From Planctomycetota bacterium (lineage in GTDB: Bacteria; Planctomycetota; Planctomycetia; Gemmatales; Gemmataceae): 63,992 nucleotides of DNA. Shown here piece after piece: positions 1 through 8,154 of this stretch. Under the pieces are notes generated by a model. The model saw only the letters and a list, made by a program, of their open reading frames with translations. It had not been told where the DNA came from and did no database searches. The translations under genes and the position numbers were made by a program. Positions within the stretch are counted from its first letter, which is position 1; the number at the start of each line of letters is the position of its first letter. The stretch is from positions 1-63,992 of the forward strand of contig VGZI01000011.1 in assembly GCA_016872605.1 (NCBI GenBank). Direction: 5' to 3'.

Positions 1-1
1 G

Positions 2-205
2 CTCGTCTACGCCCAGGCCCAAGACGCGCGGCGTGTCAGTCCGAGCCGACTCGCTGCCGTCCCGCTCGGCCACGGCGATATCGATTGGATGAATCTTCTG
101 GCTCACTTCGAGGTGATCGACTACCGCGGCGCGTTGACGGTACTGGGCAACGACCACGCCGAACTCGCCGCCGGCGTCGCGTTCCTACGCCGATTCGTGG
201 CGTGA
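2..205 (+). CDS. Sugar phosphate isomerase/epimerase, C-terminal end (partial)
   Basis: An open frame enters from the window edge at base 2 and ends at TGA 203-205, giving 67 residues. The stretch PLGHGDIDW followed by a Gly-rich strand (VIDYRGALTVLGND) and a final helix (AAGVAFLRRFVA) matches the last strand and helix of TIM-barrel sugar phosphate isomerases/epimerases (xylose isomerase-like, AP endonuclease 2 superfamily). The start and most of the barrel lie outside the window, so neither substrate nor active-site residues can be judged. No terminator hairpin follows; the candidate parS palindrome lies 24 bases downstream. Assignment rests on a short C-terminus only. Confidence 0.5.
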   Translation, partial: LVYAQAQDARRVSPSRLAAVPLGHGDIDWMNLLAHFEVIDYRGALTVLGNDHAELAAGVAFLRRFVA

Positions 206-228
206 TGCGAACCTGAATGTCAGCGCAA

Positions 229-244
229 TGTTCCACGTGGAACA
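229..244. other. Candidate parS (ParB-binding) site
   Basis: Perfect 16-bp palindrome TGTTCCACGTGGAACA in the intergenic gap 206-398. It matches the bacterial chromosomal parS consensus (TGTTtCACGTGaAACA, including the TTCCACGTGGAA variant known from pseudomonads). It is followed by a second small inverted repeat, ATACC-tggcc-GGTAT at 244-258. No parA/parB gene is in the window. I noticed no other copy. The rest of the 206-398 gap shows no gene. Confidence 0.6.
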
Positions 245-398
245 TACCTGGCCGGTATCGTTTTGAAAAATACAAGCTCGGTTGTGGCCGAAAATTGCCC
301 GCCCGCACATCATCCGGGCGTATGCGATTTCGTGATCCACTGGAGTTTTCGATGCTCCGCGCCTGAGAAAATCCAAGGTTCGTCACGAAGCCAGCAGA

Positions 399-1193
399 TC
401 ACGGCTTGGTGAGCTGCTGGTTTGTCAGCTTCTTCCACACAATCCAACGATTGATGTCGCGTTGTTCGCCGCCGGTTTCATCCCAGAGGGTGTCCTGCAG
501 AGTCAGCAAGGCGCTGCCGCGATCCATCTGCAACCGGCGCCAATGGCTGAAGACGTGAGCGGCAAGGAACATCACGACGAGCAGCGTCCAGGCGACGACG
601 AAGAGTTGCTTCCAGCGTGCGTCCTCAAGATCTACGAACGTCCACGGATGCTTCAGGACCATGACCGCGATCTGAGCGAAGAACACAACTGCCGGCACGG
701 CGAAGACGAGCGCCGCGAGTTCCGTCGGCCGCAGCGAGCGTGCCGAACGCACCTTGGGCGGGCCGGGGTCCTCGCCGGGAGGCGTCGTCACGCGCGCATC
801 GTCCGGAAGAATGCCGAACCAGAGCGTCTGCAAGCGATACTGGCCGATGAAGTAAACCAGCACGGCGGCGCACCAGACCACTTCGCCGACATCCAAAAGC
901 TGCATGCTGCGCCGGTCGCCGCGAAATTGCAGATTGTGGAAGTCAAAGGTCTCCGCAATCTGCGGCGCCGCGATGGCGATCAAGACGACCAGCGGGCTCA
1001 AGCTCGATCTGTAAAAAATTGCCATCGCGCCGACCAAGGCGATGAGCACGTTCACGAACAGCGCGACGCCGGCCAAGAATGTCGCTTGTTGCTGTATCTG
1101 AATCAGAATCACCACCGAGAGCGCCAGCGTGGACATTGCCTGGTAATGGCGCTCGGTCATGATCGGAGCCTGGTCATCGGCCGGCTTGGTCAT
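399..1193 (-). CDS. Multi-pass membrane protein, partner of DUF58 protein
   Basis: 264 residues starting at ATG 1193 (MTKPADDQAP). The start overlaps the TGA of the upstream DUF58 gene as ATGA (1190-1193), so the two are translationally coupled; the longer upstream frame is read-through of that gene. Several hydrophobic segments are visible (about residues 20-90, 105-125, 165-190 and 200-220), with a polar Pro/Asp linker near 135-155. Function is unknown. In other planctomycetes such proteins accompany DUF58/transglutaminase operons. The last residues (WIVWKKLTNQQL) are cytoplasmic-looking. Existence is well supported by the overlap and hydrophobic pattern. Confidence 0.8.
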   Translation of the reverse strand: MTKPADDQAPIMTERHYQAMSTLALSVVILIQIQQQATFLAGVALFVNVLIALVGAMAIFYRSSLSPLVVLIAIAAPQIAETFDFHNLQFRGDRRSMQLLDVGEVVWCAAVLVYFIGQYRLQTLWFGILPDDARVTTPPGEDPGPPKVRSARSLRPTELAALVFAVPAVVFFAQIAVMVLKHPWTFVDLEDARWKQLFVVAWTLLVVMFLAAHVFSHWRRLQMDRGSALLTLQDTLWDETGGEQRDINRWIVWKKLTNQQLTKP

Positions 1194-2959
1194 CGCACGC
1201 CTCTTTCCTGGATGCGCAGCCGACGCATGCGCTGAAGAATCTGGCTGACGCTGTCGCCGGCGCCGGCACAGAAGACCGGAACGCCGATGCGTCTGAACGC
1301 GCGGCGCACCTCGCGGTAGGCCGTGTGAAACTGCGCCGTGCACAATCGCTGCAGGATGAGCTGATTATCCATTTCAGCGATGTTCTTGCTCGGTTTCACG
1401 CCCGGCGGATCGATGCCGACGGGCCAGGGGCAGACCACCATCACCTGATGATGCCTCGCCTTGGCCACGCATACCGCTCGCTCCAGCGGCGCAAGATGAT
1501 CGATGTTTTCCAGGGCATCGATGCACAGCACGAACAACTCGTTGTCCTTGCCGTGCAGCACGGCCTTGAGAAGCGCGTCGGCGAGCATCTTGGGCTTCGT
1601 CGGCGAGCGGAAAAGATAGTTGCCCTGCCCATCGTAGAACGAGAAAGGATAGGCGACCTGGTGTTCCGCCAAGAATCGCTGCATGTATGCCACGCACATT
1701 TCGTCGTCTTCGAGTAGACGAGCGAGACCTCCAGGACCAAGGCCGTAGCGCACCGAAAGAACAGCACTGACCTGTTTACGCTGGCGATATTCGCGGTGGT
1801 ACGCCGGTGAGAATCGCCAGAAGTAGCGAGGCGCCCCGGGTGGGATCGTCCAGCTCGGCTGCGGCGCCCACCACGGGAGCCAAAACGGAAACGCATTGAC
1901 GTCTTCGCTGAGCCAATCGGGATACACATCCTGCGCTAGCCCAAACGCCACGGGGACAAGTTCAAAGACCGTCGCCCGGGGCGACTGCGGAATCAGGTTC
2001 GCGACATCGGTGAGCTTGCCGATCAGCTTGAGCACATGCTTCGCGCCGCGGCCCGGCTTGACGTAATCGATGATCCCCGACTCGTCAAACAAACATAGCC
2101 CGGTCAGATCGCGCTCGTTCGCGTTGGCCTGCGCGACGCCGGCGGCGATATCGACAAGCCGGCATAGCGCCGTCTCCCCCACAGGGCCGACGCGCACCGA
2201 GTTTGAAGTGTCGACAAACAACGTGCAGCGAATCGGAACTTCGCTCTCCAGTTCCTTGGTGATGAGCCGATCTCGCCGGGCCGATACTTTCCAAGCGATC
2301 ATCTTGGGTGGATCGCCGGGAATGTAGTCGCGCAAGTCGAGCAACTCGCTGGCGCCGCCGGGTCGGGCATGGCGGTGCGTGCCGACTAACGGTAGGACAT
2401 TCTCACGTTTGACAAATGCGACATGCGGCGCCTTGGAGACGATCGGCGGAAGGACACGGTACTCGCACAGGTCGTGCAGAAACGTTGTGTCGGTGAAGAA
2501 CCCTTGCAGGTCGGCGAATTGCAGTTTGATGCCTTCGAAGCGCAGCCAACCGGCGCCCGGGCATTCAATCGTGTAAGCGATCTCGATCGGACTCTCGGAA
2601 GAGAGCGGCCCGTCCACACAGGTGGTCCCGTCCCTGAGGCGAGCCAAAGGCGCCAGCCAATCGGTGACGACGACGTAGGGCAACGCCAGCCAGCCATCGC
2701 TCGACAGTGTGACGGCGACTTCGACTTTCTGCCCCGACCAGACCGACGTCGCTTCGCCTCCCGCGGTTCGCAAGACGCGATTCAAGGTCATGCGTCCCGC
2801 AGCGAGCCGAAGGCGCAGTTGAAAGAGGAACCACTGCGAGAGAAACCAGACCAGCAATGTGGTGCAAATGAGGGCCAACGGCGTCGAGCCGAGCAGGATG
2901 GCCAGCGCCAAGAAAAACGCAGCGACAAAAAAGAACCAATAGCCGCGTGACGTGAGCAT
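1190..2959 (-). CDS. DUF58 domain-containing protein
   Basis: 589 residues from ATG 2959 (MLTSRGYWFF). Two hydrophobic segments at residues about 7-45 anchor it in the membrane. The DUF58 signature LRDYIPGDPPKMIAWK followed by SARRDRLITKELESE is near residue 210-245, and a vWA-like strand with TLFVDTSNSVR follows. DUF58 proteins are membrane-anchored vWA-fold proteins found with MoxR ATPases and transglutaminases and implicated in envelope complex maturation; no moxR is present here. At 589 residues it is longer than the usual 300-450, with a C-terminal Rossmann-like extension (VMVVCPWPVGIDPP). It overlaps the downstream membrane-protein gene by four bases. A rho-independent terminator for the preceding operon lies just upstream. 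Confidence 0.85.
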   Translation of the reverse strand: MLTSRGYWFFFVAAFFLALAILLGSTPLALICTTLLVWFLSQWFLFQLRLRLAAGRMTLNRVLRTAGGEATSVWSGQKVEVAVTLSSDGWLALPYVVVTDWLAPLARLRDGTTCVDGPLSSESPIEIAYTIECPGAGWLRFEGIKLQFADLQGFFTDTTFLHDLCEYRVLPPIVSKAPHVAFVKRENVLPLVGTHRHARPGGASELLDLRDYIPGDPPKMIAWKVSARRDRLITKELESEVPIRCTLFVDTSNSVRVGPVGETALCRLVDIAAGVAQANANERDLTGLCLFDESGIIDYVKPGRGAKHVLKLIGKLTDVANLIPQSPRATVFELVPVAFGLAQDVYPDWLSEDVNAFPFWLPWWAPQPSWTIPPGAPRYFWRFSPAYHREYRQRKQVSAVLSVRYGLGPGGLARLLEDDEMCVAYMQRFLAEHQVAYPFSFYDGQGNYLFRSPTKPKMLADALLKAVLHGKDNELFVLCIDALENIDHLAPLERAVCVAKARHHQVMVVCPWPVGIDPPGVKPSKNIAEMDNQLILQRLCTAQFHTAYREVRRAFRRIGVPVFCAGAGDSVSQILQRMRRLRIQERGVR

Positions 2960-2991
2960 GCCGCCATTGTATGGCAGCTTGGGAGAGGTGG

Positions 2992-3026
2992 AAAAACGGG
3001 ATGCCGGCACCAGCTGGCATCCCGTT
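2992..3026 (-). terminator. Rho-independent terminator after the DUF1501 gene
   Basis: Read on the minus strand: an 11-bp perfect stem (arms 3026-3016 and 3005-2995, AACGGGATGCC/GGCATCCCGTT on the plus strand) with a 10-base loop, followed directly by a run of five T (plus-strand A at 2992-2996). It lies about 78 bases past the DUF1501 stop and 33 bases before the DUF58 start, separating two minus-strand transcription units. Confidence 0.75.
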
Positions 3027-3103
3027 AATCTGTCTCACCCAGCCTGGAAGGGCTCGAGAGCCAATGCCAGGCCGGGGGAGAGGCGAGGAAAACGCAAGCT
3101 CGT

Positions 3104-4426
3104 CTATGCGACCAATCGGCTGATTACGCGGCCTTCGCGGAAGAGATTCATGGGTCGGCCGGACGCGGTCATCAGTTCGTGGTAGCCATCGATGCCGAGG
3201 CAATGGAAGATCGTGGCGGCGACGTCATCGGGCGTGCAGGGCTCGTTGGCCGGGGCCATGCCGCGCGAATCGGTGGTGCCATGAGCGTAGCCGGCGCGGA
3301 TGCCGCCGCCCGCCAGGAACACGGCCATCGAGCGGGCCCAGTGATCGCGGCCGGCATTGCGATTGATCACCGGCGTGCGGTTGAACTCGCCCGCGCAGTA
3401 GACGATGGTGTTTTGCAACAGTCGTTTCTCCGCCAAGTCATCGACGAGCGCGCCGAGCGTGCGATCGACCTGAGGCAGGAGGCGCGTGCGCAGGGCGGTG
3501 AAGTTCTGCCCGTGCGTATCCCAGCCGCCCAAGGTGATCGTGACGAAACGGACGCCCGCTTCGATCAGACGCCGAGCGATCAACGCCGCCTGGCCGAAGT
3601 TGTCGGCGCCATAACGCGTTCGCAGCGCTTGCGGTTCACGATCGAGTTCGAAGGCTCGCTGCGTGCGATTATCGCGCAAGATGTCGAGCGCTTGCTGTTG
3701 GAAGCGGTCGAGCCCGGCGGCGGCGTCGGACGTGTCGAGGCTGCGGAATTCTTCGTCGATCTCGGCCCGGAGTCGATTGCGGTTTTCGAGATCATCGACC
3801 GAGAAACCGTTGGGCAGGGAGACGCCACGAACGCGAAGTTGCCCGCCGACACCGCCGCGTTGACCGGCTCCTGGGTTGCCTTCGACCTCGAACGGGTTGT
3901 AAGCAGCGCCGAGATACCCCGCGTTGCCCGCGCCCTGCCGGCCGAACGTGACGTAGGGAGGCACGCCGGGTTCAGGGGAAAGCACCCGCGCTGCCAACGA
4001 CCCGAGCGACGGATACTGCACGGCGGGCGTCGGCTTGTTGCCCGTCATCATCCAGTTGGTGGCTCGACCGTGATCGGGAATCGTGTGGGCCAGCGATCGG
4101 ACGATGGCGCCCTTGTCCATGACCGACGCGACGCGCGGCAGATGCTCGCAGATTTGGATACCCGGCGCACGTGTGTCGATGGGACGAAAGTCGCCACGGA
4201 TCGTCGTCGGCGCATCGGGTTTGAGGTCCCACATGTCGATGGTCGACGGTCCGCCGCCGAGCCAAACGAGAATCACTCCTCGCGCCCGCTGCCGAGGCCG
4301 ATTGTTGGCGGGCTGGTTGGCTTCGAGCCGCATGACATCGGCCAGGCTAAGTCCCAAAACGCCGGCGGCGCCGACCTTGAGAATATCCCGTCGATGAAGG
4401 CCCTCGCAATCACGCATCAACGTCAT
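3104..4426 (-). CDS. DUF1501 domain-containing secreted protein
   Basis: 440 residues. The N-terminus RRDILKVGAAGVLGLSLADV is a twin-arginine type signal, as usual in DUF1501 proteins. The sulfatase/alkaline-phosphatase-like core shows VWLGGGPSTIDMWD near residue 53, HTIPDHGRATNWMMTG near 113, TITLGGWDTHGQN near 300 and GRDHWARSMAVFLAGGG near 365, all typical of the family. DUF1501 genes are almost always paired with a DUF1549/DUF1553 cytochrome gene; here that partner is directly upstream on the same strand (gap 87 bases holding palindrome 4452-4501). The pair is thought to act on the cell surface or periplasm, substrate unknown. The long plus-strand frame opposite it is a GC shadow. Confidence 0.92.
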   Translation of the reverse strand: MTLMRDCEGLHRRDILKVGAAGVLGLSLADVMRLEANQPANNRPRQRARGVILVWLGGGPSTIDMWDLKPDAPTTIRGDFRPIDTRAPGIQICEHLPRVASVMDKGAIVRSLAHTIPDHGRATNWMMTGNKPTPAVQYPSLGSLAARVLSPEPGVPPYVTFGRQGAGNAGYLGAAYNPFEVEGNPGAGQRGGVGGQLRVRGVSLPNGFSVDDLENRNRLRAEIDEEFRSLDTSDAAAGLDRFQQQALDILRDNRTQRAFELDREPQALRTRYGADNFGQAALIARRLIEAGVRFVTITLGGWDTHGQNFTALRTRLLPQVDRTLGALVDDLAEKRLLQNTIVYCAGEFNRTPVINRNAGRDHWARSMAVFLAGGGIRAGYAHGTTDSRGMAPANEPCTPDDVAATIFHCLGIDGYHELMTASGRPMNLFREGRVISRLVA

Positions 4427-4451
4427 AGCAATTCCCCCTTTTGGTTTTTCA

Positions 4452-4501
4452 GAGCCCGAAGCGTTAGCGAGGGAGACGTCCTTTGCTGACGCTTCAGGTT
4501 C
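4452..4501. repeat. Intergenic palindrome, family R (GAAGCGTTAGCGAGG type)
   Basis: Inverted arms 4452-4474 and 4479-4501 (GAGCCCGAAGCGTTAGCG... / ...CTGACGCTTCAGGTTC), 23 bp each with a 4-base loop; mismatches are mostly G-U compatible. It sits 12 bases after the stop of the DUF1549/1553 gene and before the DUF1501 gene. Related sequence occurs at 41301-41349, as half copies at 51014-51040 and near 37803-37820, and inside a coding sequence at 59964-59985. Confidence 0.75.
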
Positions 4502-4513
4502 TGACGATTCTTG

Positions 4514-7225
4514 TCAATGATTCAGAATAAACTCCTTGGCGTTTATCAACGCCCAGGTAACATCGACGAAACCGGCCTGCCGACTTGGGCGGCTTGCTAC
4601 ATATTTCACGAGGCGCTCGCGTTCCCGCGCCGTCGGCAAACGCGACAACGTTGCCAGGTACAACTCTTCAACAACTTCTTCGTCCGACTTCTTGGACGCC
4701 AGCAGACTTTTCAGACGGCCATCGTTGATCTTAGTCAATACGGCCGGGTCGGTCATCAGATAGAGCACCTGCGGCAATGCCGGCTCCGACGCGCGTTCGC
4801 AATCGCACGTGGACGTGCGCAGCGGCCGACCGAACAGCCGGAACACATTCGTCAGAGTTGGGCTTTGCTGCAACCGATTGGGCGCTACCTCCACGGCCTT
4901 GACACCCGGAGGCACTTCCGGCCCGAAGTTCTCGGTAACTCCCAGGGCGCCATTGAGCACATCGACCACAACCTCCGCCATCATGCGGCGCGGATAGCTG
5001 CGCGAATGGAGGTTGCGATCTTGTTTGTTCGTGTCGTTCGGCTTGGCCGACAGCTGATACGCTCGCGACAAGAGCACCGTACGCTCCAGATGGCGGATGT
5101 CGTACTTGTGGTCGATGAAGTCCTTGGCCAGGGCGTCGAGCAATTTTTCGTTGGACGGCGGATTGGCCACCGAGAAGTTGTCGACCGGATCGACCAAGCC
5201 GACGCCGAAGTAATGGGCCCAAACGCGGTTGACGAAGCTTCGAGCGAAGAACGCATTGTCGGGCTTCGCCATCCATTCGAACAGGCCGACGCGCCGGTCG
5301 CCCGTTAGCTCCACGCGTGGGCCGCCGAGCGTTTTGGGCAGCAGATCTGGATAGCTGTTGGCCCCTTTCTTGGGCGGCGGCGCAGTTCCGAACGTGACTT
5401 CGCGTAGCTGCGGGTTGGGCAGGGGATGCTTGGCCTGCGCCTCAGCTTTTTTGACTTGGATTTCCTTGTTGATGACCGCCAGCGCTTGCTGCTTGCGGGC
5501 GTTGTTCTGCTGATCGAACTTGGCCAGCGCGCTCTTGCGAACGTTGACCTGATCCTTGTCAAACTTGGCCAGCGCCAGCCGGCGCTTCTCGGCGTCGTCG
5601 TTGGCGAGCTTGGCCTCGAGTGCTTTCCGCTTCTCGGCAATGTCGCTGTCGATCTTCGCCTCGGCCGCCGGACGCTTTTCGAGATGCTCCTTGTCGATTG
5701 GATCGGTAATCGCCTTCTTGCGCTCGGCAAACTCCTGATCCACCTTGGCCAACGCCTCGGACAACTCCTTCTTGCGCTCCGTCAGAATCTTGTTCCACAC
5801 CGATTGCCCTTCCGGCGACGGCACGAAGCGGATTTGTGTGAAGATGTTGGCGTAGGCGTGGTAATCATCCTGCGTCCAGCGATCGAACGGATGCTTGTGG
5901 CACTGGGCGCATTCGAGCCGAACGCCCAGGAACGCGGCCGCGGTCTGCTCGGCCATCTGCTCGCGCGTAAACGGCGTGCGCCGCCAGAATAAATCGAGGC
6001 TGGCGCGATTGGCGTAATCGCTTTGGAACCCCTTGAGCGCGGACAACTCGATTTCGACCGCTTGCTTGGCCCAGTCCTCGACGGGCATACCATCCCGGCT
6101 CGTTGCACACAGGACACCCTTCACGATCTGATCGTACGGCATGTTCTCGGTAACGCGCTTGCGGAACCAGTCGTGCCACATCTTGGCGCGCCGCGTTCGT
6201 GCTTGGACGGGCTGTTCCAACGCATCAACGTTGTTGCCCGTGATGTCCGAAAACTTGGTCGCCCATAGGGCCGCGTGCAATGGATGCCTGAGCAGAGCGT
6301 CGATTCGCTTGACGCGTTTGTCGGAATCCTTGTCGGCCAGGAACGCTCGCACTTCGTCGGGCGTCGGCAGCTGGCCGATCGTATCGATGGTGACGCGACG
6401 CAAGAACTCCGCGTCACCGGACAACTCCGACGGCACGATGTTGAGCTTCTTCAGTTTGCCGAAGACTTCACGATCGATGTAGTTGACCTCGGGAACTTGT
6501 GGATAGACGAAGCCGGGAGCAGCGGGCAATTTGACCAGCACATGGGCGGCGTCAATGTGGCCGCGGTACGTGACGATCACGGCGGTGTGCCCCGCACGAA
6601 CGCTGCGCACCTCGCCGGTGTTCTTGCCCGACTCAGCGATGAAATCGTCGCTGACGCGGAACTCCGAGAAGTAGGTCAGATCCTCTTTGGCGCCGTCGGA
6701 GAATTCGACGATCACCTTGGAGCGCCCCTGTTCGCCCGGGCCACTTAGGAGATGTTCCTTGGGCAGAACGTCCATTCGTTTGACGTTGCCCGAACCCGGT
6801 TGCCAACTCGCGCCATCGGCGATCCACTCGCGGAACACGCGATACTGCCAGGAGTCGCGATCCATGCGCTTGCCGCCTTCGTGCGGCACTTGCCCGGAGG
6901 CTTTCAAAAGGATGAGACTGGAATCGGGACTATTGACACTGATGCGCCGGCCCATGCCGGTGCGCGTGAACGCGACGTAGTCCTTCTCCGGCGAGTAGCC
7001 GAACAGGCTGAGGTAGAGCCCGCCTTTGCCTTGAAATGAACCGTGACAGGCGCCGCTGTTGCAGCCAAGCCGGCCCAACAGCCCCTGTACGTGACGTTCG
7101 AAATCGACTTTCTCGATACGGCTGCCGTCGGGCAGGTCAACCGGCCCCCCGGCAACACGGCCAGCCGACGCCAACAGCGCCAGCATCATCATGACCCCGA
7201 TTCGAGATGCAACCCCCGAGCGCAT
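4514..7225 (-). CDS. DUF1549/DUF1553 planctomycete cytochrome-like protein with charged helical insert
   Basis: 903 residues from ATG 7225 (MRSGVASRIG), with a signal peptide around residues 5-27. Order: PSCyt1-like heme motif CNSGACH (C55, C60, H61), a beta-rich Ig-like segment (about 165-250), DUF1549 with CAQCHKHPFDRW (CXXCH near residue 440), then DUF1553 ending with LINAKEFILNH. Between DUF1549 and DUF1553 is an unusual insert of roughly 140 residues, very rich in Lys, Glu and Ala (repeats like AEKRKALEAKL, AEKRRLALAKF, VRKSALAKF), predicted helical or coiled coil, absent from the paralogue at 59441-61630. Partner of the DUF1501 gene just downstream. Substrate unknown. Confidence 0.9.
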   Translation of the reverse strand: MRSGVASRIGVMMMLALLASAGRVAGGPVDLPDGSRIEKVDFERHVQGLLGRLGCNSGACHGSFQGKGGLYLSLFGYSPEKDYVAFTRTGMGRRISVNSPDSSLILLKASGQVPHEGGKRMDRDSWQYRVFREWIADGASWQPGSGNVKRMDVLPKEHLLSGPGEQGRSKVIVEFSDGAKEDLTYFSEFRVSDDFIAESGKNTGEVRSVRAGHTAVIVTYRGHIDAAHVLVKLPAAPGFVYPQVPEVNYIDREVFGKLKKLNIVPSELSGDAEFLRRVTIDTIGQLPTPDEVRAFLADKDSDKRVKRIDALLRHPLHAALWATKFSDITGNNVDALEQPVQARTRRAKMWHDWFRKRVTENMPYDQIVKGVLCATSRDGMPVEDWAKQAVEIELSALKGFQSDYANRASLDLFWRRTPFTREQMAEQTAAAFLGVRLECAQCHKHPFDRWTQDDYHAYANIFTQIRFVPSPEGQSVWNKILTERKKELSEALAKVDQEFAERKKAITDPIDKEHLEKRPAAEAKIDSDIAEKRKALEAKLANDDAEKRRLALAKFDKDQVNVRKSALAKFDQQNNARKQQALAVINKEIQVKKAEAQAKHPLPNPQLREVTFGTAPPPKKGANSYPDLLPKTLGGPRVELTGDRRVGLFEWMAKPDNAFFARSFVNRVWAHYFGVGLVDPVDNFSVANPPSNEKLLDALAKDFIDHKYDIRHLERTVLLSRAYQLSAKPNDTNKQDRNLHSRSYPRRMMAEVVVDVLNGALGVTENFGPEVPPGVKAVEVAPNRLQQSPTLTNVFRLFGRPLRTSTCDCERASEPALPQVLYLMTDPAVLTKINDGRLKSLLASKKSDEEVVEELYLATLSRLPTARERERLVKYVASRPSRQAGFVDVTWALINAKEFILNH

Positions 7226-7359
7226 GGCTAGCCCTCCACAACGCTTCTGCAACTCCACCGGCATTCGTAACTTCAATGCTACCGCTGTGCCCGTCGATTA
7301 AGCAAGGACAAAGTTCAGAATTCGGAAAACTCTCACGTGTCGCAAAATAAAGCGTGCGG

Positions 7360-7863
7360 CTACTCGCCTTCAATCCTGTGGGCAGCAGTCATCTTGTTTA
7401 ACAGCGCCGTCATCTGCTTGCGCTCAGCGACTGACAAACCTTCCATCACCATGTCCATCTGCTTCTGGTGCACTTGCCAAACTCGCCTTAACAGCTTCTC
7501 GCCGGCTTCGGTCAAACGCACGTACTTCTCTCGCCGATCGCGCGGATTGCCGTTTCGTTCGATCAGCCCTTTTTTCTCCATGCGTTTGAGCAGGACGGTA
7601 ATATTGGGAAACGATACATACATCTCCCGCGCCAGACGTCGCTGCGTCAACGCATCCTGGCCGAAACGATGGGCGATGCACATCAGCTGAAACTGCGGCG
7701 GCGTCAGATCAAACTGCGAAAAGTACGGCTCCATCAACCGCTGCAACGTGCCGTACGCCCTGAGCACCGCCACCATCGCCTCGCGTGACGCGGAAACGGG
7801 GAAGCCATCCTCGAGGTTCGGCGAAATCGGTTTGTTATCCATATCATCAGAAGGCCGACTCAT
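7360..7863 (-). CDS. MarR family transcriptional regulator
   Basis: 167 residues. The winged helix-turn-helix is clear: LTPPQFQLMCIAHRFG, recognition region LAREMYVSFPNITVLLKRMEKKGLIERNGNP, wing DRREKYVRLTEAG, and a C-terminal dimerisation helix. A nearly perfect inverted repeat abuts the start codon (7864-7881), suggesting autoregulation. ATG 7863 is used here; ATG 7842 (MDNKPISPNL) is a possible alternative and neither has a clear Shine-Dalgarno. MarR proteins usually bind small aromatic or redox ligands; the ligand is not predictable. It precedes the DUF1549/DUF1501 genes on the same strand by 134 bases, but co-regulation is only a guess. Confidence 0.85.
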   Translation of the reverse strand: MSRPSDDMDNKPISPNLEDGFPVSASREAMVAVLRAYGTLQRLMEPYFSQFDLTPPQFQLMCIAHRFGQDALTQRRLAREMYVSFPNITVLLKRMEKKGLIERNGNPRDRREKYVRLTEAGEKLLRRVWQVHQKQMDMVMEGLSVAERKQMTALLNKMTAAHRIEGE

Positions 7864-7881
7864 TCGTTAACCATTAAACGA
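7864..7881. promoter_or_regulatory. Inverted repeat at the marR start, probable autoregulatory operator
   Basis: TCGTTAAccATTAAACGA: arms TCGTTAA and TTAAACGA with one inserted base, directly adjacent to the ATG at 7863-7861. MarR proteins typically repress themselves through such palindromes. Position and symmetry are seen; binding is inferred. Confidence 0.4.
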
Positions 7882-7942
7882 TTTGACGAGCCGCGTGTCA
7901 AGAAGGTTCCCAAAGAAATGGCCCGGTGTGAGAGCGCTCTCG

Positions 7943-7976
7943 ACCCTTGGGGTTCGGGAGTACCCTCACCCCGGGG
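7943..7976. repeat. Family A repeat, single degenerate unit
   Basis: Contains GGGGTTCGGGAGTACCCTCA then CCCC (7949-7972), the reverse-strand form of the GGTGAGGTACTCCGAACC unit found four more times (12725-12796, 13984-14013, 28831-28878, 31853-31882). Lies between marR and tRNA-Arg. Confidence 0.65.
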
Positions 7977-8002
7977 CTTCTCCGTACAATGATCGACACG
8001 AC

Positions 8003-8076
8003 GCGCCCGTAGCTCAACTGGATAGAGCAATGGTCTTCGGAACCATAGGTTGGGGGTTCGACTCCCTCCGGGCGTA
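8003..8076 (+). tRNA. tRNA-Arg (anticodon TCG)
   Basis: Full cloverleaf: acceptor 8003-8009 with 8069-8075 (closing G-U), D stem GCTC/GAGC (8012-8015, 8025-8028), anticodon stem ATGGT/ACCAT (8030-8034, 8042-8046) with loop CTTCGGA and anticodon TCG at 8037-8039, T arm GGGGG TTCGACT CCCTC (8052-8068), discriminator A8076. CCA is not encoded. It decodes CGA. Confidence 0.95.
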
Positions 8077-8154
8077 CTTGAAGTGAAGCAGGAGCAAGTT
8101 CGGCAGTTTTCCTTCCTACCGTATCGTTCATCCCGTGTGGAGAGGGTGTAAGCC

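Noticed and set aside
3179..4489. 436-residue plus-strand frame opposite the DUF1501 gene
   Set aside because: Antisense shadow of a well-supported gene in GC-rich DNA; no recognisable domains, Arg/Glu-biased composition.
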